Positions 9,917 to 19,056 of a stretch of 64,000 bases of DNA are shown piece after piece. The stretch covers positions 273,231 through 337,230 of the forward strand of contig MGOY01000014.1 of the NCBI GenBank assembly GCA_001797275.1. The letters run 5' to 3'. Position numbers and translations under genes: made by a program. The stretch comes from Clostridiales bacterium GWF2_38_85. Lineage in GTDB: Bacteria > Bacillota > Clostridia > Oscillospirales > CAG-382. Position 1 is the stretch's first letter; every line of letters starts with the position of its first letter. The notes beneath the pieces were generated by a model. The model ran no database searches. It was given only the letters and a program-made list of their open reading frames with translations, and was not told where the DNA came from.

Positions 9917-10918
9917 ATGAACAAAGTTGCTAAGCCACAGCAAGCTGCTGTAAAAGCAGTTCCAGCTAAGAAACGTAAAAGAACCCAATCCTTGAATAAA
10001 AAGAAAGAACGTATGGGTTGGCTGTTCGTTGCTCCTTTCGCTATTGGATTTATTCTGCTATACATACCGATGGTTTTTGAATCGATAAAGTATAGCTTTG
10101 AAGTAACAAAAAATCTGCCCGGTGGAGGAATTGAACAAATTTTCGTTGGATTCCAGAACTACAATTATGCATTATTAGAAGATTCATCTTTTACTCAGAC
10201 GTTGATTACAAACCTGCAGCAGTTGGTACTTGATGTACCTGCGATAGTTATCTTCTCACTGTTTCTTGCGATTTTATTAAACCAGAAAATGGTGGGCAGA
10301 GCTGCTTTCCGTGCGATATTCTTTATCCCGGTTATTACTGCAACTGGAATAATTGAAAGCATTGAGCTTCGAAACAGTCTTATGAATGTTATTGAACAGG
10401 TTGGTAACCTTCAGAGCGGTACCTCTGAAATTTCAACGACAAGCGCAAACGATATTATCTCAAGAGTTGATGTTTCGAGGATATTCCAAGGAATGCAGGT
10501 CGGTCAGGAGCTTGTTGGTTATGTAGTCTCTATGGTAAACAATGTTTATGCAATTGTTAACCGTTCAGGTGTTCAGATGCTGATATTCCTTGCCGGATTA
10601 CAATCGATATCACCCAGTATTTATGAATCGTGTTATATCGAAGGTGCATCAGCTTGGGAAACCTTCTGGAAGATAACTTTTCCGATGATAAGCCCGATGA
10701 TTCTTGTTAATGCTGTATATACAATAATAGATTCGTTCACAAGACAATCAAATACGGTTATGAAATATATTGATGAGACGATGAAGGGTACATATGGAGC
10801 TAACGGTTATCCTCATGGCACAGCAATGGCATGGATGTATTTCCTGATAGTTATTTTGATTATAGCTCTTGTTGCAGGACTTATGTCATTGTATGTATTC
10901 TATCAACGTAAAGATTGA
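9917..10918 (+). CDS. Sugar ABC transporter permease, MalF/LplB type (pair 2)
   Basis: A 333-residue permease with a basic N-terminal tail (residues 1-33) and a first membrane segment at about 35-58. The EAA loop reads YESCYIEGASAWETFWKITF. Between the second and third spans there is an extra hydrophilic stretch at about residues 155-205, which is absent from the pair 1 counterpart at 3028-3981. The GAGGAGGGG site lies in the short gap after the DUF5696 gene. A second, divergent permease pair in one operon with a single visible substrate-binding protein suggests two transport channels, or a second binding protein outside the window. Confidence 0.9.
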   Translation: MNKVAKPQQAAVKAVPAKKRKRTQSLNKKKERMGWLFVAPFAIGFILLYIPMVFESIKYSFEVTKNLPGGGIEQIFVGFQNYNYALLEDSSFTQTLITNLQQLVLDVPAIVIFSLFLAILLNQKMVGRAAFRAIFFIPVITATGIIESIELRNSLMNVIEQVGNLQSGTSEISTTSANDIISRVDVSRIFQGMQVGQELVGYVVSMVNNVYAIVNRSGVQMLIFLAGLQSISPSIYESCYIEGASAWETFWKITFPMISPMILVNAVYTIIDSFTRQSNTVMKYIDETMKGTYGANGYPHGTAMAWMYFLIVILIIALVAGLMSLYVFYQRKD

Positions 10919-10929
10919 GGAGGGATGAA

Positions 10930-11955
10930 ATGAACAGTTTTACAAAACCAAAACTTAAGAAATATGAAAAGGTTCAGTTTGATGACAAATTGACTTTCGG
11001 TCAACGCTTTAAGTTGAAGTATATAAACCCATATTTCCTCCGTAATTTATTAATAAAATTCTTTAGATTTGTATTTTTAGTAGGTATATCCTATATTGTA
11101 CTTTTCCCGTTCATTACAAAAATCTCAGGCTCATTTATGAGCATAACCGATTTTGTTGATGTTCAGGTTAAGTTAATACCTAAGAATTTTACACTCGACA
11201 CATATAAAGCTATTGTTCTTGAGAATAAATATTGGCAGGCATTATTGAATACTTCGATTCTTTCAATAGGACTCGGTGCTATTCAGATGATAGTTTGTGC
11301 CTTAGTCGGATACGGATTTTCAAAGTTTAAATTCAAGGGTAGTTCACTATTATTCCTTGGTGTTTTACTTACAATGATTATCCCACACCAGACTTTGCAG
11401 ATGTCCTTATTCATGAAGTTCAGATTCTTCGATATTTGGGGAATCGGTGGATTGATTACAAGTGCTCTCGGTGCAAAATTGCCAAATCTTCTCGGTTCAG
11501 CTTGGCCGTTGATAATAATGTCAGCAACGGGACTTGCATTTAGAAACGGATTATTTATATTCGTTATGCGTCAGTTCTATAGAGGTATTCCGGATGAGCT
11601 TGAAGAAGCAGCATATGTTGACGGCGCAGGACCTTTAAGAACCTTTGTCCAGATAATTCTACCGCTGTCAATTCCGATGATGGTAACAATCTTTATGTTC
11701 GCATTCTCATGGCAGTGGTCTGATACGTTCTATACAAATCTGTTCTTCTCATCCTCGAGTAATTTCATTCTGATGCCTGATATCGTAAAGATTCCTGCAT
11801 CGTTGAACTCAAAAGGATTTGTTGGTCAAACAGCGTTTGAAACTGCGATTAACAATACCTGCGGTCTGTTGATTCTGTTACCGTTGGTTGTAGTTTATCT
11901 GTTCGCACAGAAGACTTTAATTCAAGGTATTGAACGTAGCGGTGTTACAGGCTAA
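10930..11955 (+). CDS. Carbohydrate ABC transporter permease, MalG type (pair 2)
   Basis: I place the start at the ATG at 10930 (MNSFTKPKLK), preceded by AGGAGG at 10918-10923. A TTG in the same frame at 10915 overlaps the ribosome binding site and is less likely. The 341-residue product has about six spans and the EAA loop EEAAYVDGAGPLRTFVQIIL. It has a longer cytoplasmic N-terminus than the pair 1 subunit (about 45 residues before the first span). It closes the operon, and a terminator follows within 45 bp. Confidence 0.9.
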   Translation: MNSFTKPKLKKYEKVQFDDKLTFGQRFKLKYINPYFLRNLLIKFFRFVFLVGISYIVLFPFITKISGSFMSITDFVDVQVKLIPKNFTLDTYKAIVLENKYWQALLNTSILSIGLGAIQMIVCALVGYGFSKFKFKGSSLLFLGVLLTMIIPHQTLQMSLFMKFRFFDIWGIGGLITSALGAKLPNLLGSAWPLIIMSATGLAFRNGLFIFVMRQFYRGIPDELEEAAYVDGAGPLRTFVQIILPLSIPMMVTIFMFAFSWQWSDTFYTNLFFSSSSNFILMPDIVKIPASLNSKGFVGQTAFETAINNTCGLLILLPLVVVYLFAQKTLIQGIERSGVTG

Positions 11956-11969
11956 TATTGGCATAAATT

Positions 11970-11998
11970 AAAAGGTCACTGATAATCAGCGGCCTTTT
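11970..11998. terminator. Bidirectional terminator between the ABC cluster and spoVA
   Basis: AAAAGGTC pairs with GGCCTTTT around an inner CTGA/TCAG stem. T-rich tails on both strands suit the convergent genes. Confidence 0.8.
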
Positions 11999-12013
11999 TA
12001 GCGCTTAAATATA

Positions 12014-12376
12014 TTATTTCAACGGTTTACTCTTAAAGATGACAGACCATAATAAACCAAAGAATATCGCAGCAGCAATCCCACCTGAAGTTGCTATCAG
12101 TCCGCCGGTTAAAGCACCGATCAGTCCGTTCATCTCAATCTGTTCTTTGACACCTTCAGCAAGCAGATAACCGAAGCCGGTAAGAGGAACTGTTGCTCCT
12201 GCTTTGGCGAATTCAACAATAGGTTTATATATTCCTAAAGCTCCGAGTATTACGCCTGCACAAACATATCCAACAAGAATTCGAGCTGGAGTCAGCTTTG
12301 TTTTATCGATAAGAAGCTGAGCGATGACACAAAATAAACCACCGACAATAAAAACCTTTATATAATCAATAAGCAT
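12014..12376 (-). CDS. spoVAE: Stage V sporulation protein AE
   Basis: A 120-residue hydrophobic protein with about four membrane segments and the SpoVAC/AE-family glycine-rich pattern (VPLTGFGYLLAEGVKEQIE). SpoVA proteins form the inner-membrane channel for dipicolinic acid uptake during sporulation and its release at germination. It is the last gene of spoVAC-AD-AE, the minimal spoVA set common in Clostridia. The start follows an AGGAGTG site 17 bp after spoVAD. Confidence 0.9.
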   Translation of the reverse strand: MLIDYIKVFIVGGLFCVIAQLLIDKTKLTPARILVGYVCAGVILGALGIYKPIVEFAKAGATVPLTGFGYLLAEGVKEQIEMNGLIGALTGGLIATSGGIAAAIFFGLLWSVIFKSKPLK

Positions 12377-12392
12377 TTAGTATTCACTCCTA

Positions 12393-13391
12393 TCAATTTC
12401 TTGAATTCGATATATGAATCAGATGCGCAACAGCAGGAATATTCTGCTTTTGTAAAACCGACACTGGTGATAATAATGCTCCGGTTCCGATCAGTAATAT
12501 ATCTTTGCAGCCGTTTTTCAACTTGTCTATAAAATACGATGCTGCGATTGCTGCCGAACAACCGCACCCGGAAGCACCTGAGTTTACGTCCTGCTTTTTG
12601 TAGTCATACATCAGCATACCGCAATCGGTATATTTACCCCACATATCAAGTCTGTTTTTATACAACAATTCACATGCGATTTCATAGCCTTCTTTTCCAA
12701 GATCTCCGGTTGAGATTATGTCAAAATCATTTGCACTTTTTCCGCTGTCGTTGAAATATCTCATTAGTGTGTCAACAGTAGCCGGAGCCATTGCAGCCCC
12801 CATGTTGTTCTGATCCTTGATACCACTGTCAACAATCCTACCAATTACACACTCTGTGATGTATGGCGGATAGCCTGTGCATTCAAGCAAGAAAGCCCCA
12901 CAGCCTGTCACGGTGTTCTGTGAAGTGGGAGTCCGTTGCCCGCCATATTCGATAGGGAAGCGGAATTGTCTTTCGGAGGAACAGAAATGTGAGCTTGCAA
13001 GAGCCGCGCAACGATCTATTTGATGGGTACTGCATAAGTTCGAACCTATTATAACCCCTTCGGCAAAGGTTGAACAAGCGCCGTACAGACCGAGAAATGG
13101 TGCATTACAATCAAGAAGACCGAAGCTCGATGCTATACATTGATTCAATAAATCACCTGCAAGGACAAGATCAAGATCGATATACTTCATATTTGCTTTT
13201 GCCAAAAGTGTAGATAATGTTCGACGACACATTTCGCTCTCGGCTTTTTCCCAACTGTCTTTACCAAAGTATATATCATCTTCGTACATATCAAAATATT
13301 GACCGAGTGGACCTTCATGTTCGAGCTTACCGACAACCGATGCTGACTGTATAATAGAAACAGGCTCAGGGAATTTAATTATGTTTTTCAT
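12393..13391 (-). CDS. spoVAD: Stage V sporulation protein AD
   Basis: A 332-residue thiolase-fold protein. Recognisable segments are DLVLAGDLLNQCIASSFG near residue 80, GLYGACSTFAEG near 105 and the C-terminal SGCGCSAA. SpoVAD binds dipicolinic acid at the spore inner membrane. The start is placed at MKNIIKF. An in-frame ATG 12 bp upstream directly abuts AAGGA, leaving no room for ribosome spacing. Expression would be expected from a forespore sigma-G promoter upstream of spoVAC, which I could not place with confidence. Confidence 0.92.
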   Translation of the reverse strand: MKNIIKFPEPVSIIQSASVVGKLEHEGPLGQYFDMYEDDIYFGKDSWEKAESEMCRRTLSTLLAKANMKYIDLDLVLAGDLLNQCIASSFGLLDCNAPFLGLYGACSTFAEGVIIGSNLCSTHQIDRCAALASSHFCSSERQFRFPIEYGGQRTPTSQNTVTGCGAFLLECTGYPPYITECVIGRIVDSGIKDQNNMGAAMAPATVDTLMRYFNDSGKSANDFDIISTGDLGKEGYEIACELLYKNRLDMWGKYTDCGMLMYDYKKQDVNSGASGCGCSAAIAASYFIDKLKNGCKDILLIGTGALLSPVSVLQKQNIPAVAHLIHISNSRN

Positions 13392-13416
13392 AAATATGAC
13401 CATTCCTTAAATATAG

Positions 13417-13854
13417 TTAAATCAGTAATAAATAGAAATAGTATGCAACACCATACAAGATAGAAAAGGAAACTCCGTAAACAATAACCGAGCCTGCTAT
13501 AATGAACATTTTTGCTCCGACTCCGGCAATAAAACCTTCTTTTTTATTGTCAATTGCAGCAGCAGCAATAGCATTTGCAAATCCTGTTATTGGGACAAGT
13601 GTGCCGCCGCCAAAAATTTTTGCAAGTACATCAAACCAACCGATACCGGTAAAAAGACCGGCAAGAAATATAAGAGATGCTGATGTCAGCAACTTAGCAT
13701 GTTCTTCAATTGTGAAAATTGAGTACAAATTAAATAATACTTGACCGATTACACAAATAATACCTCCGCCGATAAAAGCAAGTACACAATTCTTCAAGCT
13801 GCTTGTCCTTTTTGATCGATTCTCTGCATATTTTTTATATTCTTTTATATCCAT
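13417..13854 (-). CDS. spoVAC: Stage V sporulation protein AC
   Basis: A 145-residue membrane protein with about four hydrophobic segments, homologous in pattern to SpoVAE (GGTLVPITGFANAIAAAAID). SpoVAC is the mechanosensitive component of the dipicolinate channel. The start is taken at MDIKEYKKYAEN, which has GAGG at suitable spacing; an upstream in-frame ATG overlaps that site. It is the first gene of the locus, separated by 25 bp from spoVAD. Confidence 0.9.
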   Translation of the reverse strand: MDIKEYKKYAENRSKRTSSLKNCVLAFIGGGIICVIGQVLFNLYSIFTIEEHAKLLTSASLIFLAGLFTGIGWFDVLAKIFGGGTLVPITGFANAIAAAAIDNKKEGFIAGVGAKMFIIAGSVIVYGVSFSILYGVAYYFYLLLI

Positions 13855-14118
13855 ATAAAACCTCATATATTATAATATCATTAAGTCAATAAATAGCTTA
13901 ATCAGTTTTTTGTGTTCATGTTGTTGACTTCAAGAGAACACTTTTCGTTTTCTGTATATCAGCAATAATTTATTGTTTCATTATGAATAGTTTAATCAAA
14001 AATATAAAAAATATTTACTGAACAAGTAAATTTAATGACGAAAGGTAGATTTATATTAAAAATTTGACTGTTATTAATTTTTTTATTTGTAATAGTCTCT
14101 AATATTTATATCAGGCTA

Positions 14119-14146
14119 TTGACAATTATAAAAAAAACAATATAAT
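14119..14146 (+). promoter_or_regulatory. Candidate sigma-A promoter
   Basis: TTGACA and TATAAT are separated by 16 bp. The inferred leader to the acyl ligase ATG would be about 215 nt. Confidence 0.6.
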
Positions 14147-14286
14147 TATTTTATACGAGTATTATATAGTATATAAAATACTGACAATTTATCTATTTTA
14201 TACGGCGAAGAGCTTATTTGATGGGTTATCATCTACATTTTAAGTTGTGGTTGCAGTTTGTCTGTTAAACAGTCTGAAAAAAGTTA

Positions 14287-14295
14287 TGATATAAT
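14287..14295 (+). promoter_or_regulatory. Candidate extended -10 promoter
   Basis: TGATATAAT is a TGn-extended -10 element about 70 bp upstream of the acyl ligase start. No good -35 is present. Confidence 0.5.
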
Positions 14296-14366
14296 CGGGG
14301 AATTACATTCCCATAAAAATGATTTAAAGTTAAAATTATTTTATACACGAAAGGGATGATAAATTT

Positions 14367-16103
14367 ATGAGTAATACTTCTTATAAGATAAAATATCCGA
14401 AGCCGGAAAGCCTTCGTGCTATAGTTAAGGAAAGTGCTGAAAAATTCAAGGATAAAAATTGTTTTTGTTATATAAAAGAAGATGATAGCCTTGGCAAAAT
14501 TACTTTTGCTCAGCTTGATGAGACTGTAAATCACCTTGGCACAGCTTTTGCTGAGCTTGGTTTTCTCAGTAAAAGAATTGCTATTCTGTCAGAATCAAGA
14601 TACGAGTGGATTGTTACCTATATAACAACAATAATCAGCGGCAGTGTAGTTATTCCGCTCGATAAAGAATTAATTAAAGAGCAGATTGCGAACTTTATCA
14701 ATCTATCTGAAGCTAATGTTATTGTATATTCAAAATCATATAAAAGTACAGTTGAAGACATAAAAGAAGAGCTTAAACACATAGATTGTTTTGTTTGCAT
14801 GGACGGAGAAGAAGAGAATATAACAGCTGAGTCCATATTGAACCAGACAGAAGTTAACTTTGCGTCATTGCTTGCTTTTGGGAAAAAACAACTTGATGAA
14901 GAAAATCAGGACTTTATGAATGTTGAAGCTGACATCAACCAAATGTGTGCAATAATATTCACATCCGGAACAACCGGAACCAGCAAAGGTGTTATGCTTT
15001 CGCAGAAAAATATACTCGCATGTATCCATTCAGCAAGTAATATGGTCAATTTCGGTCCGAAGGATGAAATCGTTTCTGTTTTACCGCTTCATCACACATA
15101 TGAAACCTGTTGTGGTATATTGACTCCGATTCTGCTTGGAGTTACTGTAAATATAAATAACAGCTTGAAGTATGTTTTACGCAACTTCAAAAATTTCAAA
15201 CCGACAGGTTTAGTTCTTGTTCCGCTGTTTGTTAATACAATTTATAAAAAAATTACCGATGAAATACGTAAGAAAAATAAAGAGAAAACATTTGCAACAG
15301 GAATTAAACTGACAAAAGCAGCAAGAAAAGTCGGTATTGATTTGCGTAAAATTATATTTGCTGAAATTAATGAAGCATTTGGTGGTCGTTTATCAAAGAT
15401 AATTTGCGGTGGTGCAAGACTCGATCCGGATATGGTCGACAGATTCGATGAAATAGGCATAAATCTTGCTCAGGGCTATGGTATTACAGAATGCGCGCCT
15501 CTTGTATCTGTAAACCCATATAATGCAATCAGGAAAGAATCTGTTGGTGTTCCTGCTATTGATTGCGTGATCAGAATAGTAAAGAAAATTGATGATGTTG
15601 ACGTCGAATTGCCAATCGGAGAGATAGGCGAAATTCATGTAACCGGTCCCAATGTTATGCTCGGATATTATAATAATCCCGAAGCTACCGCAAAAGTATT
15701 TGACTCTGAGTGCTATTTTATTACCGGTGACCTGGGTTATGTTGATGAAGACGGTTATTTATATATAACCGGAAGAGAAAAGAATGTTATTATTTTAAAT
15801 AACGGTAAAAATGTATTCCCTGAAGAAATCGAAGAATATATTGTGAGAATTAATATTGTTAAGGAGTGTGTTGTAATAGGAAAAGAAGGTACAGCAGGTG
15901 ATATTGTTATAACTGCGCTCGTTTATCCTGATTATACAGCACTTGAGGACAAAACACCTGATGAAATCAGCGATTTATTAAAGAGCGAAGTCTCAAAAAT
16001 AAATAAAGAGCTGCCTCTTTTCAAACAGATAAGAAATATTGAAATAAAAAAGAGCGAATTCCAGAAAACAACTACACAAAAAATTATGCGCCATAAAATT
16101 TAA
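14367..16103 (+). CDS. AMP-forming fatty acid ligase (long-chain acyl-CoA or acyl-ACP synthetase)
   Basis: A 578-residue member of the ANL superfamily. The P-loop is IIFTSGTTGTSKG near residue 200, followed by YGITECAP near 370, TGDLGYVDEDGYLYITGRE near 450 and the C-terminal catalytic lysine region (EFQKTTTQKIM). It should adenylate a fatty acid and transfer it to a thiol. The acyl carrier protein gene starts 19 bp downstream, so the acceptor may be that ACP instead of CoA; this is inferred from context. The ATG follows AAAGGGATG with normal spacing. Confidence 0.85.
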   Translation: MSNTSYKIKYPKPESLRAIVKESAEKFKDKNCFCYIKEDDSLGKITFAQLDETVNHLGTAFAELGFLSKRIAILSESRYEWIVTYITTIISGSVVIPLDKELIKEQIANFINLSEANVIVYSKSYKSTVEDIKEELKHIDCFVCMDGEEENITAESILNQTEVNFASLLAFGKKQLDEENQDFMNVEADINQMCAIIFTSGTTGTSKGVMLSQKNILACIHSASNMVNFGPKDEIVSVLPLHHTYETCCGILTPILLGVTVNINNSLKYVLRNFKNFKPTGLVLVPLFVNTIYKKITDEIRKKNKEKTFATGIKLTKAARKVGIDLRKIIFAEINEAFGGRLSKIICGGARLDPDMVDRFDEIGINLAQGYGITECAPLVSVNPYNAIRKESVGVPAIDCVIRIVKKIDDVDVELPIGEIGEIHVTGPNVMLGYYNNPEATAKVFDSECYFITGDLGYVDEDGYLYITGREKNVIILNNGKNVFPEEIEEYIVRINIVKECVVIGKEGTAGDIVITALVYPDYTALEDKTPDEISDLLKSEVSKINKELPLFKQIRNIEIKKSEFQKTTTQKIMRHKI

Positions 16104-16122
16104 TTTCAGAGGAGTCTATTAA

Positions 16123-16359
16123 ATGTTTAACAGCTTAAAAACACTTTTGGTTGAGGAAATGAATATTAACGAACACGATATTGTGCTCGATGCAGAATTG
16201 GTGAATGACCTTGGATTCAATTCACTTGAGCTTGCCGATCTTGTTGTGCTCTGTGAGGACAGATTTAATTGTACTTTTGACGATAAAGAACTGCCGAAGC
16301 TCTTAACAATCCGTGATGTTGTCAATTACCTTGAGTTAAACGCAGGTACAATCGATTAA
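16123..16359 (+). CDS. Acyl carrier protein
   Basis: A 78-residue acidic protein with the four-helix ACP pattern. The phosphopantetheine attachment serine is Ser34 in GFNSLELADLV, where Asn replaces the Asp of the usual DSL motif. It is paired with the acyl ligase and not with fab genes, so it is probably a dedicated carrier and not the main fatty acid synthesis ACP. GAGGAG precedes the ATG. Confidence 0.85.
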   Translation: MFNSLKTLLVEEMNINEHDIVLDAELVNDLGFNSLELADLVVLCEDRFNCTFDDKELPKLLTIRDVVNYLELNAGTID

Positions 16360-16380
16360 GTTATTGGAACAATAAAAAGA

Positions 16381-16414
16381 GGAATGAAGGCATTAAGCCG
16401 TCATTCCATTTTTT
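16381..16414 (+). terminator. Rho-independent terminator after the ACP gene
   Basis: GGAATGA pairs with TCATTCC around GGC/GCC, followed by ATTTTTT. It may also serve the convergent recR side. Confidence 0.85.
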
Positions 16415-16436
16415 ATATTGGTTTATTATATAAGAG

Positions 16437-17024
16437 TTACATTTCTCTTCGTCCCTCAATTGCACGCATCAGAGTTATTGAATCGGTGTATTCGAGAGAA
16501 GCGCCGACAGGGATACCATATGCAAGCCGGGTTATTTTTATACCAAACGGTTTTATCAGCTTAGACAAATACATTGCTGTTGCTTCGCCTTCAACGCTGG
16601 GATTGGTTGCAATTATAATTTCGTTGATTCCATCAAGTCTTGAAAGCAGCTCCTTGATTCTGAGCTGTTCGGGGCCGACACCATCAATAGGTGAAATAAC
16701 ACCGTGCAGAACATGGTATGTGCCGTGATATTCTCTGGTGCTTTCGATTGCATTTACAGCTCTTGAATCCTCGACAACGCAGATAACCTTTTCTCTTGCA
16801 TCATCTGAGCAGATAGGGCATATACCGCCACAGCTTAGATTCTGACATACAGGACAGCCTCCGATGCATTTTTTTGCTTCAATGATTGCATTGGCAAAAT
16901 CATTTGCTTCCTTATCTGATATATCAAGTATATGATATGCAAGACGGGTTGCACTTTTTCTGCCTATAGACGGCAGGGATTGAAACTTATCAATCAACCG
17001 TTCAAGCGGTAACAAATTATTCAT
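16437..17024 (-). CDS. recR: Recombination mediator protein RecR
   Basis: A 195-residue protein with the helix-hairpin-helix (LPSIGRKSATRLAYHIL), the four-cysteine zinc finger (CPVCQNLSCGGICPIC at about residues 57-72), a Toprim segment (CVVEDSRAVNAIE) and the conserved C-terminal TRLAYGIPVGASLEY. It loads RecA with RecO during gap repair. Its ATG overlaps the ybaB stop by one base (TAATG), giving a translationally coupled dnaX-ybaB-recR operon as in Bacillus and Clostridia. Confidence 0.97.
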   Translation of the reverse strand: MNNLLPLERLIDKFQSLPSIGRKSATRLAYHILDISDKEANDFANAIIEAKKCIGGCPVCQNLSCGGICPICSDDAREKVICVVEDSRAVNAIESTREYHGTYHVLHGVISPIDGVGPEQLRIKELLSRLDGINEIIIATNPSVEGEATAMYLSKLIKPFGIKITRLAYGIPVGASLEYTDSITLMRAIEGRREM

Positions 17025-17371
17025 TAGAATAGTCCCGGCATAGAAATATTGCCTGTCAGTTTGGATAATTCTTGTTGGTTGGTCGATTCAACTGTTTTTA
17101 TCGCTTCATTTACAGCTGCAACAAGAATATCTTGCAAATCCTCGACCTCATCCTCGCCAAGCAAAGCAGGTGAAATTTCGAATTTTGTAACTTCCTTGGT
17201 GCCGAGTATGGTTATTTTGACCATTCCACCGCCGGCTGATATATTGTATTCTCTTGTATCAAGTTCAGCTTGTAAGGTTGCCATATCATCCTGCATTTTC
17301 TGAGCTTGCTTAATCATTGAATTCATGTTTCCGGGATTACCGCCCATACCCTGAGGTAATCTGACTTTCAT
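17024..17371 (-). CDS. ybaB: YbaB/EbfC family nucleoid-associated protein
   Basis: A 115-residue protein with the N-terminal GNMNSMIKQAQKMQDDM helix and a central beta region (ISAGGGMVKITILGTKEV), as in YbaB/EbfC. These small dimers bind DNA. It sits between dnaX and recR in the standard order. AAAGGA precedes the ATG. Confidence 0.95.
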   Translation of the reverse strand: MKVRLPQGMGGNPGNMNSMIKQAQKMQDDMATLQAELDTREYNISAGGGMVKITILGTKEVTKFEISPALLGEDEVEDLQDILVAAVNEAIKTVESTNQQELSKLTGNISMPGLF

Positions 17372-17389
17372 ATTCTAAATATCCTTTCG

Positions 17390-19006
17390 TCAATCAAATA
17401 TTGTTATATCATCAATAGCTGATTTTGTTTTTGTTTCAACGGATTTGTCAGCTATTTTTATTGTGTATTTATTGCCAAAAACTCTGTTAAGCCCATCCTG
17501 CAGTTTTATGAGCGAAGATTTTTGTTTTAAGAACATTGTTGTAAACGAATCGCAGTAAACCCGCAGCTCGTTGTTATAGAGCTTAAGCTTGCTGACCTCA
17601 AGCAGCGAATACAACTGAGGTTCCTGCTTCATCTCATTGAGGTAATCGGATATTTCCTCGAAATCTTCTTCAACCCCATCAGATGTATTTTTTTTTGGTT
17701 CTGTTTGTATAAGCGGTGTTCTAATCGGAGATTCAATTTCAGGTATAGACTCAACCGGATTTTCTATAAGTTTAGGTTGTGAAGCATGTATTTCAACGTC
17801 TTCTGTTCTTTTTGACTGGGTTGATTTCTTTTCTGATTTTATTTCAATACCTGATGAAACTTTATATTCAAGCTTCGAAAGTCTTGCAGCTATCGATTTT
17901 GTTGAATCATTAAGTGTAGGATCACACATTTTCATAATAGTCATTTCAAGCTCGAACAATTTATTCTGCGAATATCGGTTCATCCTGAAATATGTGTCTT
18001 CAAGTATGTCTGCATAATATAAAAGTTCTTCGGTTGTAAGCTTACTGCTTAGAATATTAAATTTTTTTTGTTCGTTTTTTTCGTAAAATGTACTTATATT
18101 ATTTGTATTTTTTGTTTTTGAATATATCAAAAGATCACGAACCAACTTTAGAAGATCTGTCAGGAAAGATGTCAAATCCTTGGCTGATGAATGCAGAGTT
18201 TTGAGAAGCATGAGACCTTCGATGATATTGTTGTTTACTATATGTTCAAGCATTAACAGAATGCTGCCCGCACTGCTGATACCCAACCGCTGCTGAACAT
18301 ACTGCAAGTCAAGCATTGCAGTTGTATCACCACCAATACAGCTGTCAAGCATACTGAGAGCATCACGCATGCCACCATCGGCAAGTCGTGATATCAGCTC
18401 TGCTGCTTCTTCGGCAAGGTTTATATTCTCCTGCTTTGCAACATAAAGGAGTCTTTCTTTGATTATCGAAGCATCTATTCGTCTGAACTCAAAGCGCTGA
18501 CATCTTGAAAGAATTGTCGGTGGTATTTTATTAAGCTCTGTTGTCGCAAGCACAAAAATAACATTCTCAGGTGGCTCCTCAAGCGTTTTCAACAGGGCAT
18601 TGAATGCACTTGTTGACAGCATATGAACCTCATCAATGATATAAACCCGGTTTTTCAATGCTGCCGGTGCATATATTACCTCATCACGCAGATCGCGGAT
18701 GTTATCAACACTGTTATTGCTCGCTGCATCAATTTCACTTATATCAGTTGATGAACCGCTGTCAATCAATACACAGCTTTCGCAGACACCACACGGGTTG
18801 CCATCTTTCGGTGATAAGCAGTTGACCGCTTTCGCAAGTATTTTCGCAGTCGAGGTCTTACCTGTACCTCTCGAACCGCAGAATAAATATGCATGGGAGG
18901 TCTTGCCCGACTGGCATTGTTTTCTCAGTACATCAACTATATGGTTTTGTCCGAAAAGGTCATCAAAATTTTTTGATCGCCATTTACGGTATAATGCCTG
19001 ATACAA
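17390..19006 (-). CDS. dnaX: DNA polymerase III subunit gamma/tau
   Basis: A 538-residue clamp-loader subunit. The Walker A is GSRGTGKTSTAK near residue 44, followed by a CGVCESC zinc module, DEVHMLS and the sensor region ILSRCQRFEFRRID. The C-terminal part (about residues 375-538) is a low-complexity linker and the tau-like polymerase contact region. Translation starts at a TTG (MYQALYRKWRS) preceded by AGGAAGTGAT. It lies directly downstream of the SRP RNA, the usual Firmicute order. Confidence 0.96.
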   Translation of the reverse strand: MYQALYRKWRSKNFDDLFGQNHIVDVLRKQCQSGKTSHAYLFCGSRGTGKTSTAKILAKAVNCLSPKDGNPCGVCESCVLIDSGSSTDISEIDAASNNSVDNIRDLRDEVIYAPAALKNRVYIIDEVHMLSTSAFNALLKTLEEPPENVIFVLATTELNKIPPTILSRCQRFEFRRIDASIIKERLLYVAKQENINLAEEAAELISRLADGGMRDALSMLDSCIGGDTTAMLDLQYVQQRLGISSAGSILLMLEHIVNNNIIEGLMLLKTLHSSAKDLTSFLTDLLKLVRDLLIYSKTKNTNNISTFYEKNEQKKFNILSSKLTTEELLYYADILEDTYFRMNRYSQNKLFELEMTIMKMCDPTLNDSTKSIAARLSKLEYKVSSGIEIKSEKKSTQSKRTEDVEIHASQPKLIENPVESIPEIESPIRTPLIQTEPKKNTSDGVEEDFEEISDYLNEMKQEPQLYSLLEVSKLKLYNNELRVYCDSFTTMFLKQKSSLIKLQDGLNRVFGNKYTIKIADKSVETKTKSAIDDITIFD

Positions 19007-19056
19007 TGCCTATCACTTCCTATACTGATTAATTATAAGTAAAATGAGATACAAAA

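Larger units (their letters stand above)
13855..14366. other. Gene-free AT-rich region between spoVAC and the acyl ligase gene
   Basis: About 510 bp between divergent genes. No convincing ORF or structured RNA is visible. It holds at least two candidate promoters for the rightward genes, listed separately, and an AT-rich imperfect palindrome at about 14157-14183 (AGTATTATATA on the left arm). Confidence 0.6.

Noticed and set aside
16384..16728. Open frame on the plus strand after the ACP gene
   Set aside because: It begins inside the terminator hairpin and runs antisense to recR.
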